From: Roseivirga sp.
GTDB lineage: Bacteria > Bacteroidota > Bacteroidia > Cytophagales > Cyclobacteriaceae
Direction: 5' to 3'
Assembly: GCA_029262895.1 (NCBI GenBank)
Contig: JAJCYM010000076.1
Span: 1-64,000, forward strand
DNA: 64,000 bases
Positions within the stretch are counted from its first letter, which is position 1. Each line of letters opens with the position of its first letter. Shown piece by piece: positions 1 to 11,400 of the stretch. A program made the position numbers and the translations under genes. The notes under the pieces are model-generated. The model saw only the letters and a program-made list of their open reading frames with translations, searched no databases and was not told where the DNA came from.

Positions 1-3000
1 AATAAGAGAGAGACGGTAACTGCAACTTGCCAAATTTGAACTCCTTTACTAATAACTGGAGAGTCGTCACCCATAGTGATAAAAGCTCCCCAATAAAAAG
101 GATGTTTTTTGTTAGGGCTGGCCTCTGTCATGAATTTCAATTTGGCAGCTCTTAATGCATCACTTTTCTTCTGTCCTTCTGAAAGAAACTGATAGAAGTC
201 TTTCATCAAAATACTGGTAGACTGGTCATCTACTTGCCAATGACTCATGACTACGTTCGGTACACCGGCATAGAAGAAGCCTCTGCCAATATTCAATAAC
301 CCCTCACCACGCGCCACCTCTCCACTTGCAGTATTGCAGGCACTTAACACCACCATTTGTGCATCCAAAGACATATTGTAGAGCTCGTGCACAAAGAGGT
401 TTCCGTCATTTATTGAGTCTAATGGATCTCTTTCCAAGACTAGTCGCGAGAATAGAGGTTGGTCATTGTCCACCATTCCATGGCTGGCGATGTGTATGAT
501 GTTCTTACCTCTGGCATGTTTTCTGAAATTTGCTTCCGTAGCCAGTTCATCGAGATAGGCCTCTCCATCATATTTGTTCACAAGTTCCTGAGCTTCTTTC
601 ACAGTCCATTTTAGGGGGCCTAAGCCGGCTCTCATTGTATCAGGTTCCTGACTGATATCATTAGCGTTGGATGAGTAGGTTGATGCCAAAGCCAATAGTT
701 CAATGCTGCGTGAGGACTTCTTTTTTGACTGGCTGTAGAGAACTGACAAGGAATTGGCGTAACTGATAGAATGATTTTCTATCAGGTAGATATGCCTCTC
801 AATTCCTTCATCAGTCGCGGGTGTGGTCAGTGTTTCAAAGGGTAATAGGTTTAACTCGCCACTCGGAACAATGATGAGATCTTCTTTTAACTGGCCCAAA
901 GGCTCGAGTAGTTGTGAAGAAAGCTGGTTGCCCAGCTTGGAAAGCTCAATAATACCGGAAGATGGATCATTAACCTTCGATAAATACTGGTTTAGAAGTT
1001 CTGCGAAATTTTCTCGTTTCTTGATCTCTATAAAATCCGCATCCTTACTTGTTACTGAAAAAACGTAGATGGTGCTGTCAGTTGTCAAAAATTGAATTAC
1101 CTGACTTTCCGAAGATAAAAACCCCTGAAGTTCGCTGATGGACAAGCGACTGTTGTCATAGCGTATGTTAAAGTAAGAAGGGAAGTCACTTTTGAATACA
1201 TTCTTGAGACTGTCCAAAGACCTGTTTTTGGCAAACAATTGGTCATTGTAATAATCTACTTTTGTCGAATCGATTTCTTCATCGTTGGAAGAAGTGTTCA
1301 AATCGTAAAGAGCGCTTTTGAGGTATGAAACATCTTCTTTGAGTGCTTGCTCCATAGACAACATTTCATCTGGAACGCTGCCATATTTCTTTTGCCTGGA
1401 TTGGCTTAACTGCTGCTTAAGAATTACATTCTTGCTTTGGTCTGCGTAGTAAAAAGCCTCCTCTAAGTATTCCTCTTTATCGCTTGTAGTATACAGTCCA
1501 TAGTATAATTCCACAGCACTATTGTATGCCTCGCTCAGCAAGTCCAATGTGAATAGGCGGTCTTCGTATACCTCATTTTGATTTAACTCACTGACCAAAG
1601 CGTCACACAAGCTGTAATAATAAAGCGCTTGATTTGCGTGAGTATTTTCGTTGGTAGATAAATACAATTTATTTTGTATGTGGGCCTTGGTCAAAAAGGC
1701 TGAGAGCAAACGATTCTTGCTAAGAACGTTCTCAAAGTTCTGAGCATCGTCCTGAGAATAGCCTGTATTGGCACTTATAGCCGAGTCTGTAGCCTCAAGC
1801 GCCTTGGTATAATTTTCTTCTCCCATATAAGAATCCGCTATCATGAGATGCATCTCCGAAAATTGCACGTGTTCATCCCCAACAAGTTGGTGAAGAAGCT
1901 CAATGCCCATTTTCAACTTTTCTCTTGCTGTTTCAAAATCTTCAAGGAATAAATAATTATAGGCTTGGCCAACAAGGACAAATACCTGGCTCATCTCAGC
2001 TTCTCCAAAAGCCTTCATAAAGTTCTTTGCTGCAGAATCAAAATGCTTAATGGATTTGTCGGATTCATGTAGTGTCTCAAGTAAGTATCCCCATTGTAAA
2101 TCTATTTCGGCTTGTTCATAAGGGTATGCGCCTGAAAAACTGTCAAGGCCCTCCTGGGCTTTATTCAAATGATAGCTTGCCAGTGAATCCATTCGCATGT
2201 CAATCATCATTTTTGCCATTAAAGTATGCCTTTGTTGGACTTTTTCAGCGCTCGGGTTGTCGTACTTTTGGCCTATTCGAAAGGCCCTCTCCTGGTACTC
2301 TAGCGCCAGGTTAGATTGATACATTCTTGCATAGATGGTTGAAATATTTGAATAGACTGAGACCAATCCAGGATCATTCTCACCAATGATTTTTTTCCGC
2401 ACCTCCATAACCCTAAAAAAACCATCAAGGGCCTTCTGATACTTGCCTTGTTGCATATGGATAGCTGACAAGTTGTTTTGTACCCCTGCTATAAGGCCTT
2501 CTGTTCCCTCTACTTTGGAATACATCTCTATCGATTTATTTAAATGAACAACCCCGAGATCAAAGTCACTCAATCTCAAATGAATGATGCCCATGAAGTT
2601 ATTGACACGGCCTTGTAAGCGATGAGATAAGGGTGTTTCCAATGGAGCAAACTCAGTAACCGCATTCTCGAAAGAATCGTAGGAGGCTCCAAAGTCACGC
2701 TGATAGAAGAGGATTTCAGCCTTTAGCATGGCCGCCCAACCAAATATTTCATGTGGCCTGTTCAAGGATTCCTCAATCTTTTCATCCAGACTATTTCTTA
2801 ACGTTTGTGCTTCGTTCAACTGCCCTGTTCTAATAAGAATAGTCACCTTAATGAACATTCCCTTGAAGAAGAAATCCGGGTATTCGTTTTTGTCCATCAC
2901 TCTAAATAGGTCATCCACGTGCTGACTAGCAGAATCGAATTGATTAACCTTCAAAAAATCGTTGGCTATCTCCAATTCGTTAACAAAACGAGCAGAATCT

Positions 3001-3071
3001 GACTCCTGAGATAGAATGGTAAAGGGGATAAAAAAAGTAATAGTGAGGCAAAAAAATCTGAAATGTCGCAT
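1..3071 (-). CDS. TPR-repeat CHAT-domain (caspase-like) protein with signal peptide; C-terminus truncated by window edge
   Basis: Hand translation of the minus strand from ATG at 3071 (MRHFRFFCLTITFFIPFTILSQESDS...) stays open to base 1. TPR-like helical repeats are followed by CHAT signatures IIHIASHGMVD (His) and VVLSACNTASGEVARGEGLLNIGRGFFYAGVPNVVMSHWQVDDQST (Cys). Not in the ORF track because it has no stop in the window. Confidence 0.9.
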   Translation of the reverse strand, partial: MRHFRFFCLTITFFIPFTILSQESDSARFVNELEIANDFLKVNQFDSASQHVDDLFRVMDKNEYPDFFFKGMFIKVTILIRTGQLNEAQTLRNSLDEKIEESLNRPHEIFGWAAMLKAEILFYQRDFGASYDSFENAVTEFAPLETPLSHRLQGRVNNFMGIIHLRLSDFDLGVVHLNKSIEMYSKVEGTEGLIAGVQNNLSAIHMQQGKYQKALDGFFRVMEVRKKIIGENDPGLVSVYSNISTIYARMYQSNLALEYQERAFRIGQKYDNPSAEKVQQRHTLMAKMMIDMRMDSLASYHLNKAQEGLDSFSGAYPYEQAEIDLQWGYLLETLHESDKSIKHFDSAAKNFMKAFGEAEMSQVFVLVGQAYNYLFLEDFETAREKLKMGIELLHQLVGDEHVQFSEMHLMIADSYMGEENYTKALEATDSAISANTGYSQDDAQNFENVLSKNRLLSAFLTKAHIQNKLYLSTNENTHANQALYYYSLCDALVSELNQNEVYEDRLFTLDLLSEAYNSAVELYYGLYTTSDKEEYLEEAFYYADQSKNVILKQQLSQSRQKKYGSVPDEMLSMEQALKEDVSYLKSALYDLNTSSNDEEIDSTKVDYYNDQLFAKNRSLDSLKNVFKSDFPSYFNIRYDNSRLSISELQGFLSSESQVIQFLTTDSTIYVFSVTSKDADFIEIKKRENFAELLNQYLSKVNDPSSGIIELSKLGNQLSSQLLEPLGQLKEDLIIVPSGELNLLPFETLTTPATDEGIERHIYLIENHSISYANSLSVLYSQSKKKSSRSIELLALASTYSSNANDISQEPDTMRAGLGPLKWTVKEAQELVNKYDGEAYLDELATEANFRKHARGKNIIHIASHGMVDNDQPLFSRLVLERDPLDSINDGNLFVHELYNMSLDAQMVVLSACNTASGEVARGEGLLNIGRGFFYAGVPNVVMSHWQVDDQSTSILMKDFYQFLSEGQKKSDALRAAKLKFMTEASPNKKHPFYWGAFITMGDDSPVISKGVQIWQVAVTVSLL

Positions 3072-3504
3072 TAGCAGAATTAATTTTTAGTTGAAGGTTG
3101 AATTAGCTTGGCATAAAATTAGACTAACATTTTAATATACTGTTAGGTAGGAGTTGTACCAATCCATATAACTAGCAATACTTGTACTATGATGATCTCC
3201 TTATCTATATAATTTAATTTTTTCACAACTCAATTTTATTTCTTACCACAATTTTCTCACCACAATTTCATTTGAAAAAAATGGATTTTCTCTATAAAGC
3301 TGCTTTCAGAATCCTCTGAAGTAGTTTAAATATGACATTCGCATGATTGGGTGGCATGGTTGATATTCGATCTAGCCTCGATCATTCCTACCTAAAAAAT
3401 TTACGCTGCCTATTCATATTTCTATGACAGATTTTTTGAATGTTCACCTTTTTCTCATTTGGCAATAAAAGGGTACTAGAATCAAAAACCTTAATCAAAT
3501 CAAG

Positions 3505-5028
3505 ATGAGAAAGACCAAATTAATATTAATAACACTTTTAACAGTGACCTTGACTCAAGGCATAAATGCACAAAATATTCTGGACATGTCTCAATGGACA
3601 ATTGGAACGGGAAGTGTTGGGGTATTCAATCAAAATGGAAGTACGGCAGAGAATTCCAGGGTTTGGGGTTTGGGGCCGCATGACAAACAAGTGATACTTT
3701 GGGAAGCGTCACCTGATGCTGTTAGTGACAAAGATGGCGGGTGGAATTCTGACTACATGCCCATAGATAATACTAAAATGTATCGACTTTCGGTATGGCT
3801 CAAAAAGACAAATTCTATTAGTGGTACAACACATTTTGGGCCGAGGTCCCAGGGTGGAGATCTTGCAAGAGTTTCGACTGGGTCTACAAATAGCAATCCG
3901 TACTTCTTTTCCAGCGGCTTACCAGAGTTAGATCAATGGTTTTTATTAGTGTCATATGTACATGGCAGTGGTGATAATTCTACAACTGAACTTGGGAAAA
4001 TCTACAATGGTGATACTGGTGAACCAGTGCTCGACCTTAAAGATTATAAGTTTCAGACATCCACAACTCATCTCCGACACAGATCCTACCTCTATTACGA
4101 TACAAATACATCCGACAGGCAATACTTTTATGCACCAAGAATGGAGGAAGTGAATGGAGATGAACCATCTGTATCTGAGTTATTAGGGCTCATTCCTGAG
4201 AGTCATGAAAATCTGCAAACCAATAGTTTGAAGGTTTTTCAGTCCAATACAACCCTCCCTTCTTACGGCTCCTGGGCTACTTTTTCATACAGTAAGGCGG
4301 AGCATACCAGTGGTACATTAGAGCCTCCCGTCAGAGGAGCGTATCTTCTAGCATTAAATGCCAGTACGGGCTCATTAACAGAGTCTGTTGGTGCTTGGGT
4401 TGGTTCCGGAGTTGAGTCCTCAGCTACTGGCCCGGTAGAAAATGCTTATGGACTCAAGGCCTTTGTTCAAAATGGCGCGGGTATCGTGAATAATGGCTAT
4501 GGCGTGTATATAGAGAATATTGAAGCCACTAATGCCTATGGACTTTATCAGGAAAGTACTTTGGCTCGAAACTACTTTGCTGGAAATGTCGGAATTGGGA
4601 CTGATGATGCATTATTCAAGTTAGATGTAAATGGCACTAGTCGCTTTACACAAAAGGTTATTGTTGAGGAAGCTATAGAGTCAAAACTGGTTACTGTTTC
4701 TGCCAATCCTGGATCTTTCCCCGACTATGTCTTTAAATCAGACTATAAACTCAAGACTCTGGAAGAGTTGGAGAAGTTCATAAATGAAAATGGCCATTTG
4801 CCCAATGTGCCTAGTGCTGTAGAAGTAGAAGCTAAAGGACAAAATCTGGGGCTAATTCAGCAAAAACTGTTGGAGAAAATAGAGGAAATGACTCTCTATA
4901 CCATTGATGCAGACAAGCAAAACAAACAACTCAAGTCTGAGAATAAGGAATTGAAAAAGTCGCTTAACGCATTGCTCAATAGAATAGAGCAAATAGAGAA
5001 GCAGATTTCTAGCAACCAAAACAAGTAG
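3505..5028 (+). CDS. Secreted protein with tail-fibre/trimeric coiled-coil-like C-terminus
   Basis: Signal peptide [24 protein letters not shown]-terminal pattern [17 protein letters not shown]...[50 protein letters not shown] plus coiled coil, recurrent in Bacteroidota tail-fibre-like proteins. Confidence 0.8.
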   Translation: MRKTKLILITLLTVTLTQGINAQNILDMSQWTIGTGSVGVFNQNGSTAENSRVWGLGPHDKQVILWEASPDAVSDKDGGWNSDYMPIDNTKMYRLSVWLKKTNSISGTTHFGPRSQGGDLARVSTGSTNSNPYFFSSGLPELDQWFLLVSYVHGSGDNSTTELGKIYNGDTGEPVLDLKDYKFQTSTTHLRHRSYLYYDTNTSDRQYFYAPRMEEVNGDEPSVSELLGLIPESHENLQTNSLKVFQSNTTLPSYGSWATFSYSKAEHTSGTLEPPVRGAYLLALNASTGSLTESVGAWVGSGVESSATGPVENAYGLKAFVQNGAGIVNNGYGVYIENIEATNAYGLYQESTLARNYFAGNVGIGTDDALFKLDVNGTSRFTQKVIVEEAIESKLVTVSANPGSFPDYVFKSDYKLKTLEELEKFINENGHLPNVPSAVEVEAKGQNLGLIQQKLLEKIEEMTLYTIDADKQNKQLKSENKELKKSLNALLNRIEQIEKQISSNQNK

Positions 5029-5032
5029 CACC

Positions 5033-8000
5033 ATGAATTTAATAACCAAAGTAACCACCATGGTGGTAGGGCTGTGCTGTTGTGCCTTTTTTTCCAAGGC
5101 ACAAGAAATCTCTACCGAGATAAGTGTCGTTCCTCCATCACCCAATGTTTCAGCCCTCAATAAATATTCAGAGGTACCAGTGGGGCAGTATACAGGTGTG
5201 CCTGGAATATCTGTGCCCATTTATACTATTCAAATGCAGCAATTAAGTCTGCCAATAAGCCTGAGCTATCATGCTTCAGGGCTCAAGGTAGAAGAGTATG
5301 CTTCATGGGTTGGGGCTGGCTGGTCTTTGAATGCAGGAGGCACAGTAAACAGAAGCGTTCGTGGATTGCCCGATGAGTTCTTGCCGGGCCTCAGTACAAC
5401 CACCAAAGGTAAAAAGGGTTATTTCTTCAATCACAAACTGTTCAAAGAGGATCAGAGAATTGAACCTTATTGGCTGGACGTAGATGATGCAGAATGGAAC
5501 CCGATAGTCACCCCCTCTGGCCCAGTGAGTACCCCTGACTCTTTAGCACAAGGTTATCTCGACACGCAACCCGACCTATATAATTTCAGCTATCCGGGAG
5601 GTTCTGGTAAGTTCGTTTTTAGTCGTTCCGGTGAGATAGTAAGATTCTCAAAAGATGACACCAAGTTTATCGAGCATCCTTTTGACGGTTCGTCACTTCC
5701 CATGGCGGGTTATCTGCCAGATGCTGTCGGTTATGTGTGGATTTTAGAAGCTCCAGATGGCACAAGGTATAAATACACGAAGTCGGAGAGTACAAAAACC
5801 TATGGAGGCTGCGGCACTGTTGCTCCTGAAAATGGGGAGCCCGACTTTGGTCATCAAAGTGCCTGGCACTTAGAAGAAATAAGTTTGAATGGGGAATGGA
5901 TCCGCTTCGAATATGTAACCGAAGAAATTCTATATCCTATGAGAGCTTCCGTTACCGAAAAATTTAAAGTAAGTGGAAGTGGCTCGCCTACCAATAGTAC
6001 TTGTACCAGTACGCTGGATTCTAAGACGCAACGATTGTCGAGAATTTATACATCTAATGGCATAGAGGTAAGGTTTATAGTGCCGGTTATTGATCGATTG
6101 GACTTGCCTGGTAGCAAATACCTACAGCGCATTGAGGTAAGACACGGTAATGAAGAAGTCTCTTTTCACAGGCTGCATCATGATTACTTTGGTACGGATA
6201 AAAAACTTAAACTGACAAGCGTTAACAGAGAAAATGCTGGAGGAAATCAATCCCTTCCGGGTCAGACATTTACCTATTTTGAAGATGCGCCTTTTCCTGC
6301 TTTGGACAGTAACAGCCAGGATTTTTGGGGTTTTTACAATGGCGCTAATAATGGCGCATTTATACTTCCACCTTTTAAACGAGAGGAATATCATGTCAAT
6401 CAAGGCTCTACAGTCAATCGTGACCCGGAACTTTCTAACGCGCGCATTGGCACCCTTCAAAAAATGACCTACCCAACCGGAGGGAGCACTTCTTTCGAGT
6501 TTGAACTGAATCGTTACTACGAAGCAGATTATTTAAAAACTTATGTACACGAAATATCTGCAAATGGTACTTTCATAGAGCCCGATTTACAAACCACTGA
6601 TCCCTTTGTGATCAATGGATCTACCTATGCTACTATAACTCTTGATGGTAATATTGGTGGTCGTCTACTGAAGCTTGTGGGCAATGAGTATGTGTTTGAA
6701 CCATTGGGTAATATTGTTGGAAACCGCAATGTCCTGACGACAGGTACTTATCGCTTGGAAGCAAGTAGCAATGACGGAACAACCCACAGTATAAAGATTG
6801 AATATGAACAAGTCGAGGCATCATCTGTCATGGCAGGTGGCTTACGCATCAAGAGAATCACTACGCTAGATCCTGAGACAGGAGATTTATTAAAGAAGTC
6901 TTATGAATATAGCCAAGAAGGATCTACAGAGTCCAGCGGTCGATTGTTTGCTCCTGTTATTCTTGGAGGAGATGTAACCACTTATACACCAGGTACTATT
7001 CACTACGTAAGCTCCTCAGGCCCTGCTGGGTCTTCAGGTTCTGGTGAGGAAGAAGAGGAAGAAGAGGAAGAAGGAGGAATTGAGGAAGAGGAGGAACAAA
7101 TAACGGAACATGGTCTTGTATCGGGGTGCAGCCCAGAGGCATCGGTAAGTTCTATAAGTGTAAGGGGAGTAAGTCAATTGCCATCTACTTTTTATCATGG
7201 AAGCCACATTGGTTATTCCAGGGTATTGGAGTATGCGGGTGATGAAAACACAACCATTCGGGGTACTGAATATCCCAATGGAGCTATTGTTTCGGAGTTT
7301 ATCAATGAGGTACCTCCTCACAATGTGGGAGATCCTTTTGTACCAACCATTGATTTGGGCTATAAAAACGGAAAACTCCTAAGGCAAACGGTTTATGAGT
7401 ATGTATCAGATGTAGGAAATCCTACAGGGTTAAGACCGGTGAGCCAAACAGAAAATGTATATGTTGAAGAAGAGTTTACAGGCGAAAAAGTATTCTCGAT
7501 GTCCTATGCCCAAATGAATTCATCAGTATGCTATGTTGTACCGAATTCAGTTGATTATATCCCTAACTACTATGAGCTAAAACCTACCTGGCACTATTTG
7601 ACAGAGACGATTAACCGTCAATTCTATGATGAGGGCGATATTGTAAATACTTCTGCCTATGGATACCCAAGCAGTAACAGCATGCCTTATTTCATGCACG
7701 ATTCAAAGGAATGGGTAGATAGCCAGGGTAAAACTTATCGTGAAGAGCTAACCAGAGATGCAGATCACCCGGCCTTGGTTGTCAAATCGGAATTAAAGAA
7801 GAACAATCAACTGGTCGGAGGTAATGAGGTTTCCTATAATGGCAAACTACCTGCCAATGTTTCCACATTGGTGCCAGGTGATGGCACGTACAGGCTGATA
7901 AAACGATATAGCTATACCAGTGGTCTGTTGACGCTCTCGGAAGATTATCCTCAGGCACATATTCCGAATGCTGAGGCACTTGGCCAGGAGAAGCGCTATC

Positions 8001-8392
8001 TCTGGGGATACGGAAATAGTGTTCCAGTTGCAGAAATAGTCGGCTACTTGAGAAGAACAGACCCTGATGATGACTCTGTAATAGATATAATAGCCGAAAG
8101 TGGAATAGACCTGGACGTTCTAAATAATCCGTCAAGCGATGATGCTTTACGTAATGAACTTGCCAAACTTCGAGATAAGCACCCTTTGGACCCTGTCCTG
8201 GACGAAGTAGTTTTTCCAGGAATGCTCATTACCACTTTTACCTACAAAAGGGGAGTGGGGGTCACTTCGGTGACTGACCCCAATGGCTTTACCACAAAAT
8301 ACTTTTACGATGCCTTCAACAGGCTGGTGAAGGTGGTGGATCAGGATGGTAACATCCTTCAGACGAATCAATATCACTATAAAGGCCAATAA
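5033..8392 (+). CDS. Exported YD/RHS-repeat shell protein (no core or toxin tip)
   Basis: Signal peptide. N-terminal motif PVGQYTGVPGISVPIYTIQ...LPISLSYHASGLKVEEYASWVGAGWSLNAGG. Ends in YD repeat YDAFNRLVKVVDQDGNILQTNQYHYKGQ. Confidence 0.85.
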   Translation: MNLITKVTTMVVGLCCCAFFSKAQEISTEISVVPPSPNVSALNKYSEVPVGQYTGVPGISVPIYTIQMQQLSLPISLSYHASGLKVEEYASWVGAGWSLNAGGTVNRSVRGLPDEFLPGLSTTTKGKKGYFFNHKLFKEDQRIEPYWLDVDDAEWNPIVTPSGPVSTPDSLAQGYLDTQPDLYNFSYPGGSGKFVFSRSGEIVRFSKDDTKFIEHPFDGSSLPMAGYLPDAVGYVWILEAPDGTRYKYTKSESTKTYGGCGTVAPENGEPDFGHQSAWHLEEISLNGEWIRFEYVTEEILYPMRASVTEKFKVSGSGSPTNSTCTSTLDSKTQRLSRIYTSNGIEVRFIVPVIDRLDLPGSKYLQRIEVRHGNEEVSFHRLHHDYFGTDKKLKLTSVNRENAGGNQSLPGQTFTYFEDAPFPALDSNSQDFWGFYNGANNGAFILPPFKREEYHVNQGSTVNRDPELSNARIGTLQKMTYPTGGSTSFEFELNRYYEADYLKTYVHEISANGTFIEPDLQTTDPFVINGSTYATITLDGNIGGRLLKLVGNEYVFEPLGNIVGNRNVLTTGTYRLEASSNDGTTHSIKIEYEQVEASSVMAGGLRIKRITTLDPETGDLLKKSYEYSQEGSTESSGRLFAPVILGGDVTTYTPGTIHYVSSSGPAGSSGSGEEEEEEEEEGGIEEEEEQITEHGLVSGCSPEASVSSISVRGVSQLPSTFYHGSHIGYSRVLEYAGDENTTIRGTEYPNGAIVSEFINEVPPHNVGDPFVPTIDLGYKNGKLLRQTVYEYVSDVGNPTGLRPVSQTENVYVEEEFTGEKVFSMSYAQMNSSVCYVVPNSVDYIPNYYELKPTWHYLTETINRQFYDEGDIVNTSAYGYPSSNSMPYFMHDSKEWVDSQGKTYREELTRDADHPALVVKSELKKNNQLVGGNEVSYNGKLPANVSTLVPGDGTYRLIKRYSYTSGLLTLSEDYPQAHIPNAEALGQEKRYLWGYGNSVPVAEIVGYLRRTDPDDDSVIDIIAESGIDLDVLNNPSSDDALRNELAKLRDKHPLDPVLDEVVFPGMLITTFTYKRGVGVTSVTDPNGFTTKYFYDAFNRLVKVVDQDGNILQTNQYHYKGQ
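7045..7098 (+). repeat. Purine-only (GAR)n low-complexity tract encoding poly-Glu in the YD-repeat protein
   Basis: gaggaagaagaggaagaagaggaagaaggaggaattgaggaagaggaggaa, encoding EEEEEEEEEGGIEEEEE after GPAGSSGSG. Confidence 0.9.
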
Positions 8393-8484
8393 TTATGAAA
8401 GCAATGAACATTAATACCAGAAGCTTCAGGCCAAAGAAAAACTTACCTGAAAATAGAACAAAAACGCACTACATAAGTGCCGCT

Positions 8485-11400
8485 ATGAAAAGAGTGTCAC
8501 TGTTGATTTGCCTCATGCTATTAGGCAGTCTAAGCTTACAGGCTCAAGGAAACGATCCAGGCCCATTTAGTATCTCCGGCCCAGCCAGTGTAGATGTAGG
8601 CGATACAGAAACCTATACACTGAGCTCAAGCAATGGTACAGGAGTTTCTCTGATCACCTGGTTTGTCAATAGCATGGGAACAAAGATGAGTGAAACACAG
8701 AACTCCGTTACCATACAATGGAATACTGCTGGCACTGGCGAAATACAGGCGCAGATCACTGATAATACTATCAGGGGTAATCAATATGTAGTAGATGCAC
8801 CGAATGTAACAGTAAACAACGCTTTGCCACCTCCAACGCCACCTGCGACCCCTGGTTCACCAATTGTTTTGGGTTTTTCTTGCGGAGAGGTAGAGTTAGT
8901 GGCCACAGGTAACCCCCCTCCTTTTGTATTATGGTATTGGCAAGGGACTTCACCTAATGGCACTTTAAAGGCTCAAACGAGTGCTAGTATTTATACGGTA
9001 ACTTCTTCTGGCACCTATTATTTAAGAGCATATCATACTCGTGACGGACTTTGGAGTATAGGTTCTTCGAGCATGGTGATAACAGTTCCAGATACCCCTG
9101 GTGATGTAACAGTTACCGGTATCAGTAGTCGATGTAAGGGTGGAGGTGTAAGCAATTTTAATGCAACTGCTTCTAACAATACAGGCTTTACCTGGACGAT
9201 TAGCCCAAGTGCCGCAGGCACAATAGATTCCAATGGCGGTGTGAGCTGGAGTAGCATCTTTAGTGGTGTAGCCACCATCAAAGCTGAGACAGGAAATTCT
9301 TTCTGTGGCATTGTTGAAGACACAAAAACAGTGACGGTTCATGCACCGGTTGGCGATGTAACAATGAGTGGTGGAGTTTCTACCAGATGTCAGGGTACAG
9401 GTACCACAAATTTCAATGCTTCAGCCTCAGGTGCTACCAGTTATACCTGGTCTATCAGTCCCCCCGGTGCAGGTTCAATTAGTTCTTCTGGTTTGGTCAC
9501 ATGGTTAGATACTTTTAGTGGCACTGCATCTATTATTGTGGCTGCCACAGGAGTTGGCGGCTGTCGGTCTACAACAGATACAAAGACAATCGTTGTGACT
9601 CCCGCGATTGGACCTACAACTATTACAGGAGGAGTTTCGACTCGCTGTCAGGCTGGTGGTACCACAGATTACAATGTTTTGGCATCCAATGCTACCGGAT
9701 TCAACTGGAGCATAAGCCCTCCAGCGGCAGGAAGTATCAATAGTGCGGGTTTAGTAACATGGAACAGTAGCTTTAATGGTCAAGCTACCATATCAGTTGA
9801 AGCGACTAATTCTTGTTTTGCTAAAAATGCATCCAAGACGGTGACTGTCAATCCTGAAATAGGAGTAACTACCATTTCAGGTGGTGTCTCAGCCAGATGC
9901 CAGGGTACAGGCACTACAGATTTCAATGCAAGTGCCAATAATGCCACCAATTTCAGTTGGTCTATCAGTCCGCCCAATGCAGGTTTGATTAATTCCTCAG
10001 GTGTAGTCAACTGGGCCGATACTTTTAGTGGAACTGCTACAATAATCGTGACCTCAAGTGCTGCTTCTGGCTGTAATACTACTACTAAATCAAAAACAGT
10101 AGACATCATCCCACTCGTAGGTCCGGTGACTATTACCGGACCTGATGAGGTCTGTGCTGAAGTTGTTTCTTACTTCTCGGCATCAGCTGAAAATTCCAAT
10201 AGTTCTTTTGCATGGTCAATAGAGCCAGCCGAAGCGGGTGAGATTGATATTATGGGCAAGGTGATTTGGGAAGATAGTTTTTCCGGGACGGCTATAATAG
10301 AAGCTACTGCAATCGGAATTCAGGTTGGAGGCACTAACTGCGGTAGTTCCACCAGCACAAAAATAGTTACTGTTGATTCAGAAATAGGAACACTAAGCAT
10401 AACCGGGTTTTCAGCTGTCAGATGCCGAGGAGAAGAGACTACTAACTTCGAAGTAAATGCTCCTGCTGGTTCGAGCTTACTTTGGGAAATCTCTTCCTCT
10501 GAGGTAGGGATTATTGACGCCACCACGGGGGTGCTGGAATGGGATGAAGAATATGCAGGCATAGCCACCATCACAGTGACTGCGACCAACAGTTGTGGTT
10601 CAAGTACCGCATCAGTCCAGGTTCAATCAGATCATCACCTCACACAGGTAGAAATTGAAGGTATAGATGAAAGGTGCAGCGAGCCTGGTGTCACACAGTT
10701 CACCGCATCTTCTATTAATGCGACAGGCTATTCCTGGCAAATTAACCCAGAGGCCGGTACCATTGACGCAACAAATGGATTGGTTACCTGGAATAGTGGT
10801 TTTTCCGGTACTGCAATTATCACTGTTACTGCCTCTAACGCCTGTGGTAGCAATAGCGCAACCCATACCGTAATTGTCCATCCAATTGAACAAGGAGTAT
10901 CAGTGACTGATGGTGTCTTTGCCAGATGGGAGGGTGTCGGAACCACTGATTTTAACTCTTCTAGTACAAGTGGTACCGATACCTGGAGCTTCAGTCCGGA
11001 ACCTGCTGCCGGTTCTATCAACACTTCGACTGGAGTAGTCTCCTGGGACTCTGATTTTACTGGTTTTGCTACCGTTTCGGTTGAGTCTGCCGGTTATTGT
11101 GCAATTCATCAAGCCTCCAGACAGGTTGAGGTGGTGGCATTGCCAGTGATTCAAAGCTCTGGAGGCAATGAAACATGTGGTCTTGGGAATGAAATCACCT
11201 TGTCACTGAACAGAGCATACGACAGCTATGAGTGGAAAAGAGATGGAATAGTGGTAGGTACTGGCAGTACTATTGAGCCCAATATTGCCGGTAACTATAC
11301 AGTCACGGTTACTTCTGCTGCTTCAGGTGCCCGTACCAGCGAAGCAATAGACATTACGGCTAGCAGTAATCTTACATTTGGCGATTATAACTATGTGGTC

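Noticed and set aside
823-2925. Plus-strand ORFs 823..1068, 2072..2314, 2728..2925
   Set aside because: Antisense to the CHAT/TPR gene on the minus strand, which the ORF track omitted because it runs off the edge.
4852-5220. Minus-strand ORF 4852..5220
   Set aside because: Antisense to the end of the fibre-like gene and start of the YD-repeat gene; both sense genes are well supported.
9100-11145. CRISPR-like periodicity
   Set aside because: Period ~255 bp, in-frame and coding for Ig-like domains; not direct repeats with spacers.
9022-11154. Multiple minus-strand ORFs (9022..9342, 9780..10109, 10320..10589, 10728..11024 and others)
   Set aside because: Shadow ORFs antisense to the repetitive Ig-like coding region; low-complexity translations with no recognisable domain.
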